DNA from: Burkholderia sp. IMCC1007
Lineage (GTDB): Bacteria > Pseudomonadota > Gammaproteobacteria > Burkholderiales > Burkholderiaceae
NCBI RefSeq assembly: GCF_027257875.1
Contig: NZ_JAPVQY010000048.1
Span: forward strand, 1-61,653
Direction of reading: 5' to 3'
Length of the DNA stretch: 61,653 bases
A program made the translations under genes and the position numbers. A model generated the notes under the pieces. The model had not been told where the DNA came from, did not search any database, and worked only from the letters and a program-made list of their open reading frames with translations. The number at the start of each line of letters is the position of its first letter. The stretch's first letter is position 1. Shown piece by piece: positions 7,745-17,079 of the stretch.

Positions 7745-9913
7745 TTACTGAGCCACCGTCTTGCGCGGCTTGAACAGGCCCTGGTAGCGCAGCTGCGGAC
7801 GCGCCTTGTCGACCGGTGCGATACCGCCGAAGCTCGGCGTCTGGCGCAGCTTCATCGCGGCCGGCGAAGCGACCGAGCCGATCGACGTCGAACGGGAAGC
7901 CGGCGCGAGGTTATTCGCGACGAGCAGCGCCGCTTCGCTCTTCAGGTTCGCCAGCAGCACCGGATCGGTCGACGTGTTGACCTGCGTGAGCAGGCCGCTC
8001 CAGGCCGCGTCGCTGTAGTTCACGACGTAGTAGTCGAGCCCGCTCGGATCCGCGACCACGCCCGTGCAGCCGTCGATCCGCGTCTGCGTCTGCGTATCCT
8101 TCAGCGCGAGCGTCGTGCGTTTCGCGAGACCCTGGCCGTACGCGAGCGTGATCGGCACCGTCCACTGCAGGCCCGGATACGCGTTCTTGTTCGGGAACGG
8201 CTGCTGTCTCAGCGTGACGACCGTCTGGTTCTTCGTCAGGTCGCACTGCGTGTCGAGCGAGATCAGCGGCACGCCGGTCTGACGCACGTAGCTGTCGCCG
8301 ATCGGGCCGACCGCCTGGCCGCTTTCCTTCGACAGCGCATCCCACAGACGCTTCGGCGTGCCGTTGCCGAACGAGTAGTCGACCAGGTACTGCTGCAGGC
8401 CCTTGCGCAACGTCTGCTCGCCGAGATAGTTCTCGAGCGTCTTCAGCACGTGGCCGCCCTTGTCGTACGTGAACGCGCTCGCGCTCAGCACGAAGTCGTT
8501 CGACGCCCAGTCGTTGAAGTTCGGCGCGACCGGGAACGCGTTCGGGCCGATGTCACGATTGATCACGCGGTACTTGTTCTTCACCTGGTCGAGCCAGCTG
8601 AACTCGTCGGGGAAGAACTGGATCGTCGTCTTCGTCTCGAAGAACGTCGCGAACGATTCGTTGAGCCACACGTTGTCCCACCAGTCGGTCGTCACCAGAT
8701 CGCCGAACCACTGGTGCGCCACTTCGTGCGTCAGCACTTCGTTGCCGTAGCGCGACATCGGCTGGCCCGGCTGCGGCAGGATGTCGTCGGCGAACTCGAG
8801 GATCGAGCCCCAGTTCTCCATCCCGCCGAAGTTCAGGTCCTTCTGCTCCTTGAACGCGTCGTTCGCCGCCACCGTGTCGAACTTCGTCAGCGGCAGCGGG
8901 ATGCCCGTGTAGCGATAGTAGTAGTCGAGCGCCTGCTTGGTGCGGTCCATCGCCGGCTTCGCCCAGTCGCTCATGCCCGGCGGCGTGAACACGCGCAGGT
9001 GCAGGCCGCCCTTGCCGCCCGGCAGCGGGCTCGTGAAATCGTCCTCGTAGGTGTCGAACAGGCCGCCGCCAAAGAACAGCAGGTACGACGGCATCGGCGG
9101 GGTCTTCTCGAACTGCACGAGCTTGTAGCCGCCGCCCACGTTGGTCGACGGCTTCTCGGCCGCGTTCGACACGACGCGCCAGCTTTGCGGCACTTCGGCC
9201 GTCACTTCATAGGTCGGACGGAACGCCGGCTCGTCCCAGCCCGGGAACCACTGGCGCGCCAGGTTGGTTTCGCCTTGTGTGAGGATCGCGCCGCTCGTCT
9301 TGCCGTCGGTGCCCTTCAGGTCGACGCGGAACACGCCTTCCGCGGCCGAGCAGCCCGGATACGGATCGTCGCCGCAGCTGCCGCCCGTCTGCGTGGCCGG
9401 ATCGTCATACGACTTGAAGTTGATGATGCCCGACCACTCCATGTGCAGCGAATAGTTGCCCGCCGCGATCGTGCCGGCGACGGGGCGCAGCTGATAGAAG
9501 TCGCCCTTGTCCTGCGGCGTCGCGATCAGCTGGATGTTGCCCGGCTGCAGCGTGATGCGGCCGTTCGTGAACTTGATCCGGTGGCCGGCGATCACGATGT
9601 TGTTGACCGGCTTCAGCACCTTGATTTCGACGTCGGCGCGGCCGTCGAACGCATTCAGCGCGTCGTTCGGGCGGAACCATAGCCGGTAATTGACGGGAAC
9701 GACGGTATCCGGGAGTTCGACCGGCGACACGCTCTTGTCGACGTTGGAAGCCGTCGGCGCCGTGGCGACGGCGGGGGTCGAGCCCGGCTGCGGTGCGCCG
9801 GCGGAGCTGAGCGCGGAAGCCGAGCCCATGCCGCCGTCGTCGCCGCCGCACCCGGCGAGTGCCAGTGCGGCGACGAGCGGCAGATAACGCATCTTGTGAA
9901 GATTGATCGACAT
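7745..9913 (-). CDS. M1-family zinc metallo-aminopeptidase lipoprotein
   Basis: 722 aa. The N-terminus is a lipoprotein signal ending LALAGC (Cys22), so the enzyme should be anchored in the cell envelope; a Gly/Ser/Ala-rich linker follows. The M1 catalytic core shows the exopeptidase motif as GGMEN (363-367, usually GAMEN), the zinc motif HEVAH (396-400) and the third ligand Glu419 in NESF. It should remove N-terminal amino acids from peptides in the periplasm. The C-terminal ERAP1-like domain is present in reduced form. An ATG at 9892 is an alternative start, but GAGG upstream of 9913 favours the longer form. No operon partner. Confidence 0.92.
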   Translation of the reverse strand: MSINLHKMRYLPLVAALALAGCGGDDGGMGSASALSSAGAPQPGSTPAVATAPTASNVDKSVSPVELPDTVVPVNYRLWFRPNDALNAFDGRADVEIKVLKPVNNIVIAGHRIKFTNGRITLQPGNIQLIATPQDKGDFYQLRPVAGTIAAGNYSLHMEWSGIINFKSYDDPATQTGGSCGDDPYPGCSAAEGVFRVDLKGTDGKTSGAILTQGETNLARQWFPGWDEPAFRPTYEVTAEVPQSWRVVSNAAEKPSTNVGGGYKLVQFEKTPPMPSYLLFFGGGLFDTYEDDFTSPLPGGKGGLHLRVFTPPGMSDWAKPAMDRTKQALDYYYRYTGIPLPLTKFDTVAANDAFKEQKDLNFGGMENWGSILEFADDILPQPGQPMSRYGNEVLTHEVAHQWFGDLVTTDWWDNVWLNESFATFFETKTTIQFFPDEFSWLDQVKNKYRVINRDIGPNAFPVAPNFNDWASNDFVLSASAFTYDKGGHVLKTLENYLGEQTLRKGLQQYLVDYSFGNGTPKRLWDALSKESGQAVGPIGDSYVRQTGVPLISLDTQCDLTKNQTVVTLRQQPFPNKNAYPGLQWTVPITLAYGQGLAKRTTLALKDTQTQTRIDGCTGVVADPSGLDYYVVNYSDAAWSGLLTQVNTSTDPVLLANLKSEAALLVANNLAPASRSTSIGSVASPAAMKLRQTPSFGGIAPVDKARPQLRYQGLFKPRKTVAQ

Positions 9914-10554
9914 GACTGAAACCTCGATTGTTGAAGGAATCGTTCAGTGCTGCGAAAACGCCGGCAACAGCAATCCCCCGCCGTTAATCAACGGCGACGC
10001 GAAATGCCAATGGCGGATTATTCGAAAAAGACGGTCGACCGACTACGTGAAGGTAATCATGGTTTACTGCCCCCTCTGTGTTTTCCGGATATCGATTAAC
10101 TTGCCGGTTAAAAATGGCCGGGCGCGTGTTGTACTGAATTGATTTCGCGCGCACGACACGGGGCCGCACGCCCGCTGCGGGCGCGCTGCCTTTGAACCGA
10201 CGACCCACGGGGCTGGCCGCACCAGGCCGTCGACGGAAGGAAGGCGTGTCGCCGTTCCGTAAAATCGCCGTCATGCGGTTTCAAGCTTTGTCGGCCCGCT
10301 CGAAGGATGCGTAAATATACTTGATGGTTTTGGGTAAAGGAAACGAAAAAATTAGAAGTCGCGTCTATTGAGTTTTTCGCGCGCGATTGAATGGCGAAAG
10401 GCAATCATTGGCTTTCTGTTTGGCTGCTGTTTTCGTAGTTTTAATCTATTAACGATCTTGCCGATAAGCGAAAACTACGAATCATGGCGTGGCCCGGCGC
10501 GCTCGGTACAATGCATCGATGATTCGTCGATCGATTACATCGAGGAGGCCTGCC
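9914..10554. other. Intergenic region with a long-spaced perfect inverted repeat
   Basis: No gene is supported in these 641 bases, which are visibly more AT-rich than the surroundings. They contain the divergent upstream regions of the aminopeptidase and the LEA lipoprotein. The arms TTCGTAGTTTT (10432-10442) and AAAACTACGAA (10471-10481) are a perfect 11-bp inverted repeat with a 28-nt spacer. TACAAT at 10507-10512 is a -10-like hexamer ahead of the lipoprotein, without a good -35. Confidence 0.6.
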
Positions 10555-11049
10555 GTGCCACGAGCCCTGTTCCGTATCGCGCCGCTGCGCGCCACGCTGC
10601 TGTTGTTCGCCGCCGTCCTCATGCTCGGCGGTTGCGCGGGGCTCACGCGCGAGCCCGTGAGCGTGACCGTCGTCGGGCTCGATCCGCTCGTCGGGCAGGG
10701 CCTCGAGATGCGGTTCAGCCTGAAGCTGCGCGTGCAGAATCCGAACGACGCGCCGATCGAATACGACGGCATCGCCGTCGCGCTCGACCTGAACGGTACG
10801 CCGTTCGCGAGCGGCGTCAGCGACCGGACGGGCAGCGTGCCGCGCTTCGGCGAAACCGTGATCGACGTGCCCGTCTCGGTGTCGGCTTTCGCCGCCGCGC
10901 GGCAGGCATGGAATCTCCCCGGCGCGGCGGCCAATGGCGCGTTGCCGTATGCGTTGCGTGGCCGGCTCGCCGGCGGCGTGCTCGGCACCGTGCACTTCAA
11001 CGACGCCGGCACGTTGCGGATGCCGGCGATGCCGGCCTGGGGCGGGTAG
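10555..11049 (+). CDS. LEA type 2 (water-stress/hypersensitive-response domain) lipoprotein
   Basis: 164 aa. I choose the GTG at 10555 because AGGAGG (10543-10548) sits six bases ahead of it; an in-frame ATG at 10489 would add 22 unlikely residues. The N-terminus is a lipoprotein signal with lipobox MLGGC (Cys27). The mature part has the LEA14/WHy pattern of a single beta-sandwich: a strand giving VSVTVVGLDPL, then LRVQNPNDAPIEYDGIAVAL, the classic NPN(D) motif of this family. Its role in bacteria is not established; membrane or desiccation protection is assumed by analogy. Confidence 0.85.
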   Translation: MPRALFRIAPLRATLLLFAAVLMLGGCAGLTREPVSVTVVGLDPLVGQGLEMRFSLKLRVQNPNDAPIEYDGIAVALDLNGTPFASGVSDRTGSVPRFGETVIDVPVSVSAFAAARQAWNLPGAAANGALPYALRGRLAGGVLGTVHFNDAGTLRMPAMPAWGG

Positions 11050-11179
11050 GCGGCGCACCCGCCGAACCCGCTGAAAAGGGTGGGAACGCGCGCTTTGCCG
11101 CGCGGGCAAAGCGCGGTATGGTGTGGTCCGCGCGGCGCCATCCCGCCGCCTGTCTGAAGCCAACCGTAGCAGAGCTCGC

Positions 11180-12313
11180 GTGACCGATTTCCCCGTTTTT
11201 CACTGGACCGACGCCGACGGCGCCGACCATGCCGTGCGCTGGCGCTCCGAAGCCGGCGTGCAGCCGCCCAAGCGCGCCGTGGCCGCCGACGACCGCGTGA
11301 GCGCCGATGCGGCGTACCGCCTCGCATGCGAGGGCACCGCGCTCGTCTGGCAGGGCGACTTCCAGAATGCGCGCCAGCTCGTGCAGGCGATGGCGCGTCG
11401 CATCGAACGCAAGCCGAAAAAGGCGAAGGCCGCGGCCGGCGTCGAGGCCTTCAACCTGCACCGTCTCGCGCAATCGCAGCGCGCCCGCACGCTGGGGATG
11501 CTGCTGATCCCGCTCGATGCCGATTACACGATTGCGCTGCGCCGCGCGCCCGACGTGCGCGCCGCGTGCGAGGAAGCGTACGGGCCGGGCGGCACGCCGT
11601 CGGTCGTGTCGCTGCGCGAACTGCTCGGCCTCGTCGGCGCGCACGAATGGCGCAAGAAGGGCGTGCCGATTCCGGCGCTCGGCGGCGCGCCGATCCATCC
11701 GCATTACGGCGTGTTCTCGCCGGTGCGCGGCGAATACGTCGAGCTGGTCGCACGTACGCCGCTGCCGGCGACGTCGCTCGCGTTCGACATCGGTACGGGC
11801 ACCGGCGTGCTCGCGGCCGTGCTGGCGTCGCGCGGCGTCGAGCGCATCGTCGCGACCGACCAGGATCCGCGCGCGCTCGCGTGCGCGCGCGAAAACGTGG
11901 CGCGGCTCGGCCATGCCGATCGCGTCGAAGTGATCGAAGCCGACCTGTTTCCGGCCGGCCGCGCGCCGCTCGTCGTCTGTAATCCGCCGTGGGTGCCGGC
12001 CCGTCCGAGCGCACCGATCGAATACGCGGTCTACGATCCCGACAGCCGCATGCTGCGCGGTTTCCTCGCGGGGCTTGCCGACCATCTCGAGCCAGGCGGC
12101 GAAGGCTGGCTGATCCTGTCCGATTTTGCCGAGCATCTCGGCCTGCGGCCGCGCGACACGCTGCTGCAATGGATCGACGCAGCCGGCCTCGTCGTGCTCG
12201 GCCGCGAGGACATCCGCCCCGCGCACCCGAAGGCGGCCGACGCGGACGATCCGCTGCATGCGGCGCGCAGCGCCGAGGTCACGTCGCTGTGGCGGCTCGG
12301 CGCGCGGGCCTGA
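11180..12313 (+). CDS. Class I SAM-dependent methyltransferase with NPPW motif (PrmC/HemK-like)
   Basis: 377 aa from a GTG at 11180; an ATG 19 codons upstream (11123) gives an Arg/Ser-rich extension with no support. The C-terminal half carries the SAM-binding loop DIGTGTG (203-209), the acidic motif ATDQDP and the NPPW motif (268-271) typical of N5-glutamine or adenine-N6 methyltransferases. The N-terminal 180 residues are a distinct region that probably recognises the substrate. Target unknown; likely a protein glutamine or an rRNA base. It is followed at 89 bp by another methyltransferase gene on the same strand. Confidence 0.85.
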   Translation: MTDFPVFHWTDADGADHAVRWRSEAGVQPPKRAVAADDRVSADAAYRLACEGTALVWQGDFQNARQLVQAMARRIERKPKKAKAAAGVEAFNLHRLAQSQRARTLGMLLIPLDADYTIALRRAPDVRAACEEAYGPGGTPSVVSLRELLGLVGAHEWRKKGVPIPALGGAPIHPHYGVFSPVRGEYVELVARTPLPATSLAFDIGTGTGVLAAVLASRGVERIVATDQDPRALACARENVARLGHADRVEVIEADLFPAGRAPLVVCNPPWVPARPSAPIEYAVYDPDSRMLRGFLAGLADHLEPGGEGWLILSDFAEHLGLRPRDTLLQWIDAAGLVVLGREDIRPAHPKAADADDPLHAARSAEVTSLWRLGARA

Positions 12314-12402
12314 TCGCGTATTTTCGGTAAACTGTCGCCATTCCTCACGAATTCCCGCCGCCGGGCCGTGGTCGACCGACCGTGGCCCGGCGCCGCATCA
12401 CG

Positions 12403-13293
12403 ATGTCGAACAAGACCTACGAAATCCGTCCGGAGCAGTCCGTCGAGCTGCTGAAGGAACTGCACATCCTGACCCGCGACGGCAAGCTGAACCAGGACAG
12501 CCGCCGCAAGCTGAAGCAGGTCTATCACCTGTTCCAGTTCATCGAGCCGCTGCTCGCGAGCGTGCAGGCCGACAAGGGCAGCGTGACGCTCGTCGATCAC
12601 GGTGCCGGCAAGTCGTATCTCGGCTTCATCCTGTACGACCTGTTCTTCAAGCAGCAGCCGGGGCACGGCACGCCGGCGTTCGCGTCGCACGTGTACGGGA
12701 TCGAGACGCGCGAAGAGCTCGTCACGCGCTCCACCGAACTCGCCGCCCGGCTCGGGTTCGGCGGGATGTCGTTCCTGAACCTGTCCGTCGCCGATTCGAT
12801 CACGTCGCCGAAGCTGCCCGAAGCGGTCGATGTCGTGACCGCGCTGCATGCGTGCGACACCGCGACCGACGACGCGATCCGCTTCGCGCTCGCGAAGCGC
12901 GCGCAGCACATCGTGCTGGTGCCGTGCTGCCAGGCGGAAGTCGCCGGCGTGCTGCGCAGGAACAAGGGCAAGTCGCTCGCGAACGCGCTGACGGAAGTGT
13001 GGCGGCATCCGCTGCACACGCGCGAATTCGGCAGCCAGATCACCAACGTGCTGCGCTGCCTGCAGCTCGAGGCGCACGGCTACCAGGTCAGCGTGACCGA
13101 GCTGGTCGGCTGGGAGCATTCGATGAAGAACGAGCTGATCATCGCGCAGTACAAGAACCTGCCGCGCCGCAAGCCCGGCGAGCGGCTGAACGAGATCCTC
13201 GGGATGTTCGGGCTCGCCGAGCTGAACGAGCGCTTCTTCGTGCCGGCACCTGCTGCCGACGCCGGCGCGGCCGTCGAGCCGGCCGCGGACTGA
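12403..13293 (+). CDS. SAM-dependent methyltransferase-fold protein
   Basis: 296 aa, starting at MSNKTYEIRP. After about 60 helical residues there is the nucleotide-binding loop VDHGAGKSYLGF (64-75), which matches the methyltransferase-32-like domain. ALHACDTATDDAI and the paired cysteines in LVPCCQAE follow, features shared with uncharacterised RNA or protein methyltransferases such as the METTL25/TRMT13-like group. The substrate is unknown. Co-directional with the preceding methyltransferase gene. Confidence 0.78.
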   Translation: MSNKTYEIRPEQSVELLKELHILTRDGKLNQDSRRKLKQVYHLFQFIEPLLASVQADKGSVTLVDHGAGKSYLGFILYDLFFKQQPGHGTPAFASHVYGIETREELVTRSTELAARLGFGGMSFLNLSVADSITSPKLPEAVDVVTALHACDTATDDAIRFALAKRAQHIVLVPCCQAEVAGVLRRNKGKSLANALTEVWRHPLHTREFGSQITNVLRCLQLEAHGYQVSVTELVGWEHSMKNELIIAQYKNLPRRKPGERLNEILGMFGLAELNERFFVPAPAADAGAAVEPAAD

Positions 13294-13348
13294 CCCGAGC
13301 CGGCGCGCGGCCCGTGCGCCGCGCACGCGCCGGCCTGCGCGCGACGCG

Positions 13349-13921
13349 TCAGACGTCGTCGCCCGGCCGGCGCATCCATTCGCGCCAGCCGTCGTGGCCG
13401 AGGCGGCGCAGCGTTTCCTGGTTTTTCTCGTAGATCGCGGACGCGTCCGGAAACGCGTCGACCGCGCGCGCGATGCTGTCTTCGCGCAGCAGATGCAGGA
13501 TCGGGTACGGCGCGCGGTTCGTGTAGTTCTCGATGTCGTCGGGTTCGCTGCCCTCGAACCGGTACGCGGGATGGAAGCTCGCGATCTGCAGCACGCCGCC
13601 GAGCCGCAGTTGCTGCACCAGCCGGTCGGCGAAGAACAGCGCATCGTTGTAGTCGACGAAATCCGCGAACGCACGCGGATAGATCACGAGCGTCGTGTCG
13701 ACCTGCTGCGGATCCGCCGCTTCGAGCGCGCGCAGTTCGGTTTCGAGGTCGGCCAGTGCGTCCTCGAGCGTCGTCGCTTCGCTGATCGCATAACGCACCT
13801 GCTCCTTCACATAGACGCTTTTCGCGAACGGACACAGATTGAGTCCGATCACCGCGCGCGCGAGCCAGTGCCGCGTGGCGGCGAGGATGTCGGCGTGCGA
13901 GTCGGGGCGGGTATCGGTCAT
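13349..13921 (-). CDS. DUF1415-domain protein
   Basis: 190 aa from the ATG at 13921 (an upstream in-frame ATG at 13972 adds 17 residues). The family motif is the early ARAVIGLNLCPFAK segment with an invariant-looking CPF, then FHPAYRFEGSEPDD and an acidic/aromatic middle. Soluble, no signal peptide. The family is conserved in beta- and gamma-proteobacteria without an assigned function. Convergent with the methyltransferase gene to its left. Confidence 0.82.
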   Translation of the reverse strand: MTDTRPDSHADILAATRHWLARAVIGLNLCPFAKSVYVKEQVRYAISEATTLEDALADLETELRALEAADPQQVDTTLVIYPRAFADFVDYNDALFFADRLVQQLRLGGVLQIASFHPAYRFEGSEPDDIENYTNRAPYPILHLLREDSIARAVDAFPDASAIYEKNQETLRRLGHDGWREWMRRPGDDV

Positions 13922-13997
13922 GGCGAAGGCGGTGGGGCAGAGAAGCGGCGACGGCCGCATTGTAGCGGGCACGCCGCGCTCGGGCGTGCACCGCCCG

Positions 13998-14621
13998 TCA
14001 TGCGCATGCGGCTTCGATCAGCTGCGTGACCAGCGCGGGCGCGGAGCCGATCGGCGTTTCGCCGTGCCGGTAGGTCTGGCTGGCCGCGTAGATGCCTTCG
14101 ACCACGAGCGCGAGCGCGTCGGCCAGCGCCTTCGGCTGTCGCGCGCCGGCGCCTTCGCAGAGTTCGACGAGCCGCTTCATCAGCTGTTCCTTGTTCTGCG
14201 CGACGCGCTCGCGCGCCGGGTGCGACGTATCCGGAAATTCGGCCGCGACGTTGACGAACGGGCAACCGCGATAGTCCTTCTGCGTCGCGCGCTCGGCGAG
14301 ATCGACGAAATACTGGATCAACTGCGCCTTCGGCTGGCCCGGATGCTTTGCGGCGCTCGAATCGAGACGCTCGAAGAAGCATGCGTCCATCCGCTCCAGA
14401 TACGCGAGGATCAGCTCGTCCTTCGACGAGAATTGCCGGTACAGGCTCATCTTGTTGACGCCCGCGCGTTCCACGACCGCTTCGACGCCGACCGCACGCA
14501 CGCCTTCCTTGTAAAACAGCTCCTCGGCGGCGCGCAGCAGGTGTTCCTGCGCGGCGGCGGCGGCAACCGGCCGGCGCGTGCGACGTGCCGGCGGCTTGTT
14601 GGCGGCCTCGATGCCCGACAT
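13998..14621 (-). CDS. TetR/AcrR-family repressor
   Basis: 207 aa from MSGIEAANK at 14621 (an ATG six codons upstream at 14639 is the alternative). The N-terminal HTH contains GVEAVVERAGVNKMSLYRQF, a canonical TetR recognition region, and the C-terminus has the ligand-binding helices, with CPFVNVAAEFPD as in efflux-type members. It diverges from an MFS transporter, and the intergenic region carries overlapping divergent promoters with an inverted repeat (see 14650-14706). The simplest reading is that it represses both itself and the transporter. Confidence 0.87.
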   Translation of the reverse strand: MSGIEAANKPPARRTRRPVAAAAAQEHLLRAAEELFYKEGVRAVGVEAVVERAGVNKMSLYRQFSSKDELILAYLERMDACFFERLDSSAAKHPGQPKAQLIQYFVDLAERATQKDYRGCPFVNVAAEFPDTSHPARERVAQNKEQLMKRLVELCEGAGARQPKALADALALVVEGIYAASQTYRHGETPIGSAPALVTQLIEAACA

Positions 14622-14649
14622 GATGACCCTCGACTGCATGATGAATTGC

Positions 14650-14706
14650 TTGACATGTTACCGACTGGTCACTACGATCGCAACACACTTGTGACCGAGC
14701 GGTAAC
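14650..14706. promoter_or_regulatory. Overlapping divergent promoters and inverted-repeat operator between TetR and MFS genes
   Basis: On the plus strand TTGACA (14650-14655), a 17-nt spacer and TACGAT (14673-14678) face the transporter. On the minus strand TTGCGA, a 17-nt spacer and TAACAT face the repressor. The half sites GTTACCGACTGGTCAC (14657-14672) and GTGACCGAGCGGTAAC (14691-14706) are inverted copies matching at 13 of 16 positions; the left one fills the spacer of both promoters. A repressor bound here would block both genes at once. Confidence 0.65.
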
Positions 14707-14839
14707 AATGCCGCCCGGATCGACAGACAAATGCCAGTGTCGGCCCAAGGTCAGCCGACGCAGCGTGCGGCGGAGGTGGCCTGGTGGTGGCGTGACACCC
14801 GCGCATGCGTGCCGGGCGCGCCAACTGGAGAACGAGAGC

Positions 14840-16123
14840 ATGAACTGGGCAGTGACACGAATCAGAGGCCGCTTCCACTACGGATGGCTCGCGGCGGCGG
14901 TGGTTTTCCTGATCCTGCTGGCGGCGGCCGGCACGCGCGCGACGCCGAGCGTGCTGATGGTGCCGCTCGAGCGCGAGCTCGGCTGGAGCCGCGCGACGAT
15001 CTCGCTGGCGATCTCGGTGAACATCGCGCTGTACGGCCTGACGGGCCCGTTCGCGGCCGCAGCGATGCAGCGCTTCGGGCTGCGTCCGACGATCCTGACC
15101 GCGTTGGTGACGATGAGCGCGGGCGTCGCGCTGTCGTCGCTGATGACGCAGAGCTGGCAGATGGTGCTGATCTGGGGGCTGATGGTCGGCTGCTCGACCG
15201 GCGTCGTCGCGCTGACGCTGTCCGCGACCTTCGTCACCCGCTGGTTCCACGCGCGGCGCGGCCTCGTGATGGGGATCCTGACCGCCAGCACGGCCACCGG
15301 CCAGCTCGTGTTCCTGCCGATGCTCGCGGCGATCGCGCAGCGCCACGGCTGGCGGCCGGTCGTGCTGGTCGTTGCGGTGGCGGCCGCGATCGTGATTCCG
15401 CTCGTCGCGTTCCTGCTGCCGGAGCGGCCGGCCGACGTGCAGCTGCGCCCTTACGGCGAACCGGCCGATGCGCCGCCCGCGCCCGACGCGACGAAGGAAA
15501 ACCCGCTCGCGGTCGCGTTCCGTACGCTGCTGACCGCAAGTCGCTCGCGCGATTTCTGGCTGCTGTTCTTCAGCTTCTTCATCTGCGGCGCGAGCACCAA
15601 CGGCTATGTCGGCACGCACCTGATCGCGATGTGCAGCGACTACGGGATGACCGAAGTGCAGGGCGCATCGCTGCTGGCCGCGATGGGCATCTTCGACCTG
15701 TTCGGCACGACGCTGTCGGGCTGGCTGTCCGACCGCTACGACAATCGCGTGCTGCTGTTCTGGTACTACGGGCTGCGCGGGTTGTCGCTGATCTACCTGC
15801 CGCATGCGTTCGGCATCGACTTCTTCGGGCTGCCGCTGTTCGCGATGTTCTACGGGCTCGACTGGATCGCCACCGTGCCGCCGACCGTGCGGCTCGCCAC
15901 CGACGTGTTCGGCAAGGCGGCCGCGCCGGTCGTGTTCGGCTGGATCGTCGCCGGCCACCAGCTCGGCGCGGCGTTCGCGGCGCTCGGCGCGGGGCTGCTG
16001 CGCGCGAGCCTCGGCACCTATACGATCGCGTCGATGATCTCGGGCGGGCTGTGCATCGTCGGCGCGCTGATCGTGCTGCGAATCAATCGCGGGCCGTCCC
16101 GCGCGGCTGCGCAGCCCGCGTGA
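14840..16123 (+). CDS. Major facilitator superfamily transporter
   Basis: 427 aa from the ATG at 14840, which has GGAG nine bases upstream; earlier in-frame ATGs give an N-terminus that does not fit. Twelve membrane segments are expected, with an MFS loop 2-3 motif in degraded form and a large central loop between TM6 and TM7 (about residues 190-220). Its overall look is that of the monocarboxylate/oxalate-formate-like MFS group. Substrate unknown. Divergent from the TetR repressor that probably controls it. Confidence 0.88.
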   Translation: MNWAVTRIRGRFHYGWLAAAVVFLILLAAAGTRATPSVLMVPLERELGWSRATISLAISVNIALYGLTGPFAAAAMQRFGLRPTILTALVTMSAGVALSSLMTQSWQMVLIWGLMVGCSTGVVALTLSATFVTRWFHARRGLVMGILTASTATGQLVFLPMLAAIAQRHGWRPVVLVVAVAAAIVIPLVAFLLPERPADVQLRPYGEPADAPPAPDATKENPLAVAFRTLLTASRSRDFWLLFFSFFICGASTNGYVGTHLIAMCSDYGMTEVQGASLLAAMGIFDLFGTTLSGWLSDRYDNRVLLFWYYGLRGLSLIYLPHAFGIDFFGLPLFAMFYGLDWIATVPPTVRLATDVFGKAAAPVVFGWIVAGHQLGAAFAALGAGLLRASLGTYTIASMISGGLCIVGALIVLRINRGPSRAAAQPA

Positions 16124-16281
16124 ACGCGGCGACACGGCCGGCCGCGTAGGGGCGGCGGCCGGTCAATGCAGGATCGGTGATTTGCATTGCGGGGGATCGG
16201 TGGGCGCGTGGCGGCTCAAGCGGTTATGCTTTCGGTTGGCCGGGCGTTCGCGCCCCTTCATCGATGTCAGCGAGGAACCGC

Positions 16282-16887
16282 ATGTCTGTCAAACCTGCAC
16301 CCACCACTGTTTCGATCCACGACCTGATCGCGGGCCGCTGGAGCCCGCGCGCGTATTCGGACGAGCCGATCAGCGCCGCCGATCTGCACGCGGTGCTCGA
16401 AGCCGCGCGCTGGGCGCCGTCCGCCTACAACGCACAGCCGTGGCGCTTCATCGTATTCGATCGCACGCAGGACGAAGCTGCATTCAAGCGCGCCTTCGCG
16501 ACGCTGGTGCCGTTCAATCAGGGCTGGAACGCGCCGGCACCGGTGCTGATCGCGGTGACCGCGCATACGCTTACGGCGAAGGGCGAGCCCGCGCCGACGG
16601 CACTGTACGATGCGGGCGCGGCCGCGATGTCGCTTGTGCTGCAGGCGCACGCGCTGGGCCTCGCCGCGCACCAGATGAGCGGCTTCGACCCGAAGGCGTT
16701 CCGCGATGAATTCGAGATTCCGGCCGACGTCGCGATTCCGGCGCTCATCTCGCTCGGCCACTACGGCAACGTCGAGAAGCTCGATCCCGTGCTGCGCGAC
16801 CGCGAAAAGGCGCCGCGCACGCGTCATGCGCTCGGCGAAGTCGTCTACGCGGGTGCATGGAAGAAGGGCTTCGACGCCGCCGCCTGA
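16282..16887 (+). CDS. Nitroreductase-family flavoprotein
   Basis: 201 aa starting at MSVKPAPTT. The family hallmarks are RWSPRAYSDEPI near residue 20 (FMN phosphate-binding arginine region), AARWAPSAYNAQPWRFIVF near 50-70 and ALGHYG-type sequence LISLGHYGN at about 155. These enzymes are FMN-dependent NAD(P)H reductases of nitro groups, enones or quinones. The start at 16282 is preferred over 16177, which would add 35 residues with no family match. Stands alone between an MFS gene and the Hsp70 gene. Confidence 0.87.
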   Translation: MSVKPAPTTVSIHDLIAGRWSPRAYSDEPISAADLHAVLEAARWAPSAYNAQPWRFIVFDRTQDEAAFKRAFATLVPFNQGWNAPAPVLIAVTAHTLTAKGEPAPTALYDAGAAAMSLVLQAHALGLAAHQMSGFDPKAFRDEFEIPADVAIPALISLGHYGNVEKLDPVLRDREKAPRTRHALGEVVYAGAWKKGFDAAA

Positions 16888-17079
16888 TCCCGCACGCGGG
16901 CGCGGCTGCAGCGTGCACCCGCTCGCGCCTGCCACGGCCGCGCGTCGCCCGCGCACGAGCGCCGCGTCCGCGGGCCGGTCGCGCGGCAGCGGCGGTCGCC
17001 CCGGTTGTGATCCGGCGGGCTTCATGATAAAAAGCCCGTCCTTTCCGTTTTCGCGCCGGCCATGCTGCGGCACCTTCCG

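Noticed and set aside
7715..9682. 655-codon plus-strand frame opposite the M1 aminopeptidase
   Set aside because: Antisense shadow with Arg/His/Val-rich composition; the peptidase motifs on the other strand are decisive.
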